From: Chitinophaga sp. SYP-B3965
Lineage (GTDB): Bacteria > Bacteroidota > Bacteroidia > Chitinophagales > Chitinophagaceae
Direction: 5' to 3'
DNA: 64,000 nt
Assembly (NCBI RefSeq): GCF_009647655.1
Contig: NZ_WJFD01000005.1
Coordinates: forward strand, 62,001-126,000
A program made the position numbers and the translations under genes. A model generated the notes under the pieces. That model made no database searches. It was not told the DNA's origin and was given only the letters and a program-made list of their open reading frames with translations. Shown one piece after another: positions 61,540-64,000 of the stretch. Each line of letters opens with the position of its first letter. Position 1 is the stretch's first letter.

Positions 61540-63141
61540 TTATACTCTGGGGGCAGCAGCGAGGATCTCTTTATCGGCCTGTGCTGCATATTTTTCAAAA
61601 TTCTTAACAAATTGTCGGGCAAGGTCTTTGGCCTGCTTGTCGTATGCTGCACCATCAGCCCAGGTATTACGCGGGTCGAGGATTTCAGCTGGTACGCCGG
61701 GGCAGGATTCAGGAATGGATACGCCAAAAACCTCGTGGTTCTTGTAAGCTACCTTTTCCAGTTCACCTTTCAGTGCGGCACTGATCATAGCGCGGGTCAG
61801 GTTCAGTTTGATCCTGTTGCCGGTGCCATAAGCGCCACCCGTCCAGCCGGTATTGATGAGCCATACATTCACTTCATGTTTGCGCAATCTTTCGCCCAGC
61901 ATCTGCGCATAACGGGCAGGGTGTAATGGGAGGAAAGGGGCGCCGAAACATGCGCTGAAAGTGGATTTCGGTTCTGTAACACCCGCTTCCGTACCTGCTA
62001 CTTTAGCAGTATAACCGGAAATGAACTGGTACATGGCCTGGCCGGGGCTCAGCCTGGAAATGGGAGGCAGTACGCCATACGCATCGCAGGTGAGGAAGAA
62101 AATGTTTTTAGGAAGACTGCCAATGGATGGCTCCAGGGCATTATCTATATAATGTAAGGGGTAAGAAACACGGGTGTTTTCCGTAATGCTCTTATCCGCA
62201 TAATTGATCTTGTGCGTGCCGGGGAAGAAGCCGATGTTCTCTACCAATGCACCTTCACGGATGGCATGGAAGATCTGCGGTTCCTTTTCCTCGCTGAGGT
62301 CAATGGTTTTGGCATAACAGCCACCTTCAAAATTGAATACGCCGGTGCCGGTCCATCCATGCTCGTCGTCTCCAATGAGTTTGCGCTCGGGATCAGCGCT
62401 CAGGGTAGTTTTGCCGGTGCCGCTCAGGCCAAAGAATACAGCTGTATCTCCACTGCGGCCCTGGTTGGCGGAGCAGTGCATGCTCAGTACATTCTTTTCG
62501 TGTGGCAGTACATAATTGAGGACGGAGAAGATACCTTTCTTGATCTCACCGGTATAGGCAGAGCCACCAATGATGATCATCTTTTTGGTAAAGTTCACTA
62601 CCGCAAAATTGTGCTGGCGGGTACCGTCCGTAGCAGGGTCTGCTACACAACCCGGTGCCTGGATCACTGTCCATTCAGGGTCCATTTGCTCCAGTTCTTC
62701 CTCATGAGGGCGGAGGAACATGTTGTAGGCAAAGAGGCTGGACCATGGGGTTTCTGTAATTACCCGGATATTGAGCCGGTATTCCGGATCTGCACATGCC
62801 TGGCAATCTCTCACCCAAACTGATTTTCCCGCAAAATAACGGGTCACTTTCTGATAGAGCCTGTCAAAGTTTTCGGCTGAGAACGGCAGGTTGAAGTCGT
62901 TCCAGTTCACAGTGTTAGCGGTGATGCTGTCTTTCACAATGAACTTGTCTTTAGGAGAACGGCCGGTAAACTCCCCGGTATTCACCACCAATGCACCCGT
63001 GTCGCTAAGACTACCCTGCTTGCGTGCCAGGGTTTGAGCGGTCAGCTCTTCCGGGGTTAATTGGTAATGTACATCGGCGGTGTTCTCTATGCCCAATTCC
63101 CGCAATTCCTTAAGTGTATCCCTTACACTGCTGATTTGCAT
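61540..63141 (-). CDS. pckA: Phosphoenolpyruvate carboxykinase (ATP)
   Basis: PckA turns oxaloacetate and ATP into phosphoenolpyruvate, the first step of gluconeogenesis (or the reverse in anaerobic metabolism). The 533-residue protein has the substrate segment TGRSPKDKFIV, the P-loop FFGLSGTGKTTLS, the metal-binding LIGDDEHGW and VFNFEGGCYAK, and the late ENTRVSYPL. All are typical of the ATP-dependent class. The start ATG at 63141 has a promoter element 26 nt upstream (63175-63168). It is a single-gene unit. Confidence 0.97.
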   Translation of the reverse strand: MQISSVRDTLKELRELGIENTADVHYQLTPEELTAQTLARKQGSLSDTGALVVNTGEFTGRSPKDKFIVKDSITANTVNWNDFNLPFSAENFDRLYQKVTRYFAGKSVWVRDCQACADPEYRLNIRVITETPWSSLFAYNMFLRPHEEELEQMDPEWTVIQAPGCVADPATDGTRQHNFAVVNFTKKMIIIGGSAYTGEIKKGIFSVLNYVLPHEKNVLSMHCSANQGRSGDTAVFFGLSGTGKTTLSADPERKLIGDDEHGWTGTGVFNFEGGCYAKTIDLSEEKEPQIFHAIREGALVENIGFFPGTHKINYADKSITENTRVSYPLHYIDNALEPSIGSLPKNIFFLTCDAYGVLPPISRLSPGQAMYQFISGYTAKVAGTEAGVTEPKSTFSACFGAPFLPLHPARYAQMLGERLRKHEVNVWLINTGWTGGAYGTGNRIKLNLTRAMISAALKGELEKVAYKNHEVFGVSIPESCPGVPAEILDPRNTWADGAAYDKQAKDLARQFVKNFEKYAAQADKEILAAAPRV

Positions 63142-63167
63142 AAAGAAAGATTGTTTTGGTGTATAGG

Positions 63168-63175
63168 CAAAACTA
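63168..63175 (-). promoter_or_regulatory. -7 promoter element of pckA
   Basis: TAGTTTTG on the minus strand matches TAnnTTTG, 26 nt before the pckA ATG. The 320-nt region 63142-63461 holds this and the divergent pepP promoter; nothing else is recognisable. Confidence 0.6.
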
Positions 63176-63400
63176 GGCTTTTTTTGATGTTATCAAATTT
63201 TATAGGTGTTGCACCATTAAAATTTATGATATTCTACATGTTTTGACCCCTGTTTTTAGATAATATTTAATTCTTTCGATTTCATTTTAAGCGAAAATCA
63301 ACAGACTGCAGGAATAATTATTTGTGAATAAGGTACCACTTTGAGGTAATCAACTATAACTTTTGTGTGAGGTTTGGCCACAGCAGGGGAAAGGATAACG

Positions 63401-63432
63401 TTTTGCAGGTTGCTGATTTTCTGGTAAGTTTG
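63401..63432 (+). promoter_or_regulatory. Promoter of the aminopeptidase P gene
   Basis: TTTTG at 63401-63405 and TAAGTTTG at 63425-63432 (TAnnTTTG) are separated by 19 nt, the best consensus promoter in the window. The ATG follows 29 nt after the -7 element. Confidence 0.7.
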
Positions 63433-63461
63433 AGCCTTCATACATCAGAAAAAAGCATTCA

Positions 63462-64000
63462 ATGAAATATTTGCCGCTGGATCAGCAACTTTTTATCAAG
63501 AACCGTGAACGTTTTGTCGCAAAAATGCAAGGGGACTCCATTGCTATCTTTAACTCAAACGATGAATTACCCGCCAACGGGGACGCACTGTATACATTCC
63601 GTCAGAATTCAGACCTGTACTGGCTCACCGGCATTGACCAGGAAGATACCATGCTGGTATTGTTCCCCGGTAACCCGGATACTAAACACCGGGAAGTACT
63701 GGTACTCGTACGTCCGAATGAACTGAAGGAGAAATGGGATGGCCACCGCCTCCGTAAAGAAGAAGCTACTGCCATTTCCGGTATTCAAACAATCGTATGG
63801 CTGGATAGCCTGGATGCTTTGTTACAGCAATGGATCCATGAAGCCACCAATATCTACCTCAATTCCAACGAGAACAACCGTAAGGCAAATCTCGTTCCGG
63901 TAAGGGATTACCGCTATGCGGCAGACATGAAAGAACGTTATCCTTTACATAACTACCTGCGTGCTGCGAAAATCCTGAAAGAAGTACGTGCCGTGAAAAC
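63462..64000 (+). CDS. Xaa-Pro aminopeptidase (aminopeptidase P), 3' end outside window
   Basis: The first 179 residues of an aminopeptidase P family metallopeptidase are visible and remain open to the right edge. MKYLPLDQQLFIKNRERFVAK followed by LPANGDALYTFRQNSDLYWLTG matches the creatinase-like N-terminal domain, which orients the substrate. The metal-binding catalytic domain lies beyond the window. The enzyme releases an N-terminal residue before proline. The ATG at 63462 is set by the promoter at 63401-63432. Confidence 0.9.
   Translation, partial: MKYLPLDQQLFIKNRERFVAKMQGDSIAIFNSNDELPANGDALYTFRQNSDLYWLTGIDQEDTMLVLFPGNPDTKHREVLVLVRPNELKEKWDGHRLRKEEATAISGIQTIVWLDSLDALLQQWIHEATNIYLNSNENNRKANLVPVRDYRYAADMKERYPLHNYLRAAKILKEVRAVK

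Overview
The window looks like a chromosomal segment of a Bacteroidota bacterium, most likely Chitinophagaceae (Chitinophaga-like). The main reasons are a full-length SprA translocon of the type IX secretion system (T9SS), surface proteins with T9SS type A and type B (CHU_C) C-terminal sorting domains, a CarboxypepD-like TonB receptor, futalosine-pathway menaquinone genes, and many promoters matching the Bacteroidota -7 element TAnnTTTG. I see no rRNA, tRNA, CRISPR array, transposase or phage gene. Both ends are cut: a CoA-transferase subunit A at the left and an aminopeptidase P at the right.

Region 1 (1-12.4 kb) is mostly housekeeping: 3-oxoacid CoA-transferase subunits, a class IV aminotransferase, a photolyase, MqnD and MqnB, QueD and FolE, FabD, a small lipoprotein, a GNAT acetyltransferase coupled to a Cys/Met-metabolism PLP enzyme, a DinB protein with an NrtR-like regulator, FabH and RuvA. 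Region 2 (12.4-19.7 kb) is sprA with a TTG start and a strong terminator. Region 3 (19.7-24.3 kb) is a three-gene envelope cassette: a small Cys/His-rich secreted protein, a TonB-dependent receptor and a BNR-repeat lipoprotein with a CQCC motif. It may serve metal uptake. A CAP-domain lipoprotein follows in the opposite orientation.

Region 4 (24.5-44.2 kb) is the accessory heart of the window. A stand-alone REC protein and a histidine kinase/REC-Crp pair lie divergent to a five-gene operon: a DUF4402 pilin-like subunit, a PapD-like chaperone, a 3714-residue repetitive T9SS-sorted adhesin, a second DUF4402 subunit, and an outer-membrane usher-like protein. This reads as a chaperone-usher-like fibre system that also carries a T9SS client. 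The promoter-leader upstream of the operon is duplicated about 16 kb away at its far end, with about 79% identity. There it precedes a 56-codon remnant of a third DUF4402 gene and a small MauE/DoxX-like membrane protein.

Region 5 (44.2-64 kb) holds a GH26 mannanase, a second DinB protein, a 3-hydroxyacid-type SDR, two tandem CHU_C surface proteins, an alpha/beta hydrolase, Lnt, GuaB, DprA, an e(P4)-type acid phosphatase, a PorE-like OmpA protein, QueE, FolD, PckA and the start of an aminopeptidase P. Three housekeeping genes (mqnB, queE, folD) have a -7 element TACCTTTG only 3-6 nt before the ATG and are probably leaderless. SprA, the PorE-like protein, the giant adhesin and the two CHU_C proteins are parts of one secretion route: translocon, periplasmic or cell-wall partner, and clients.
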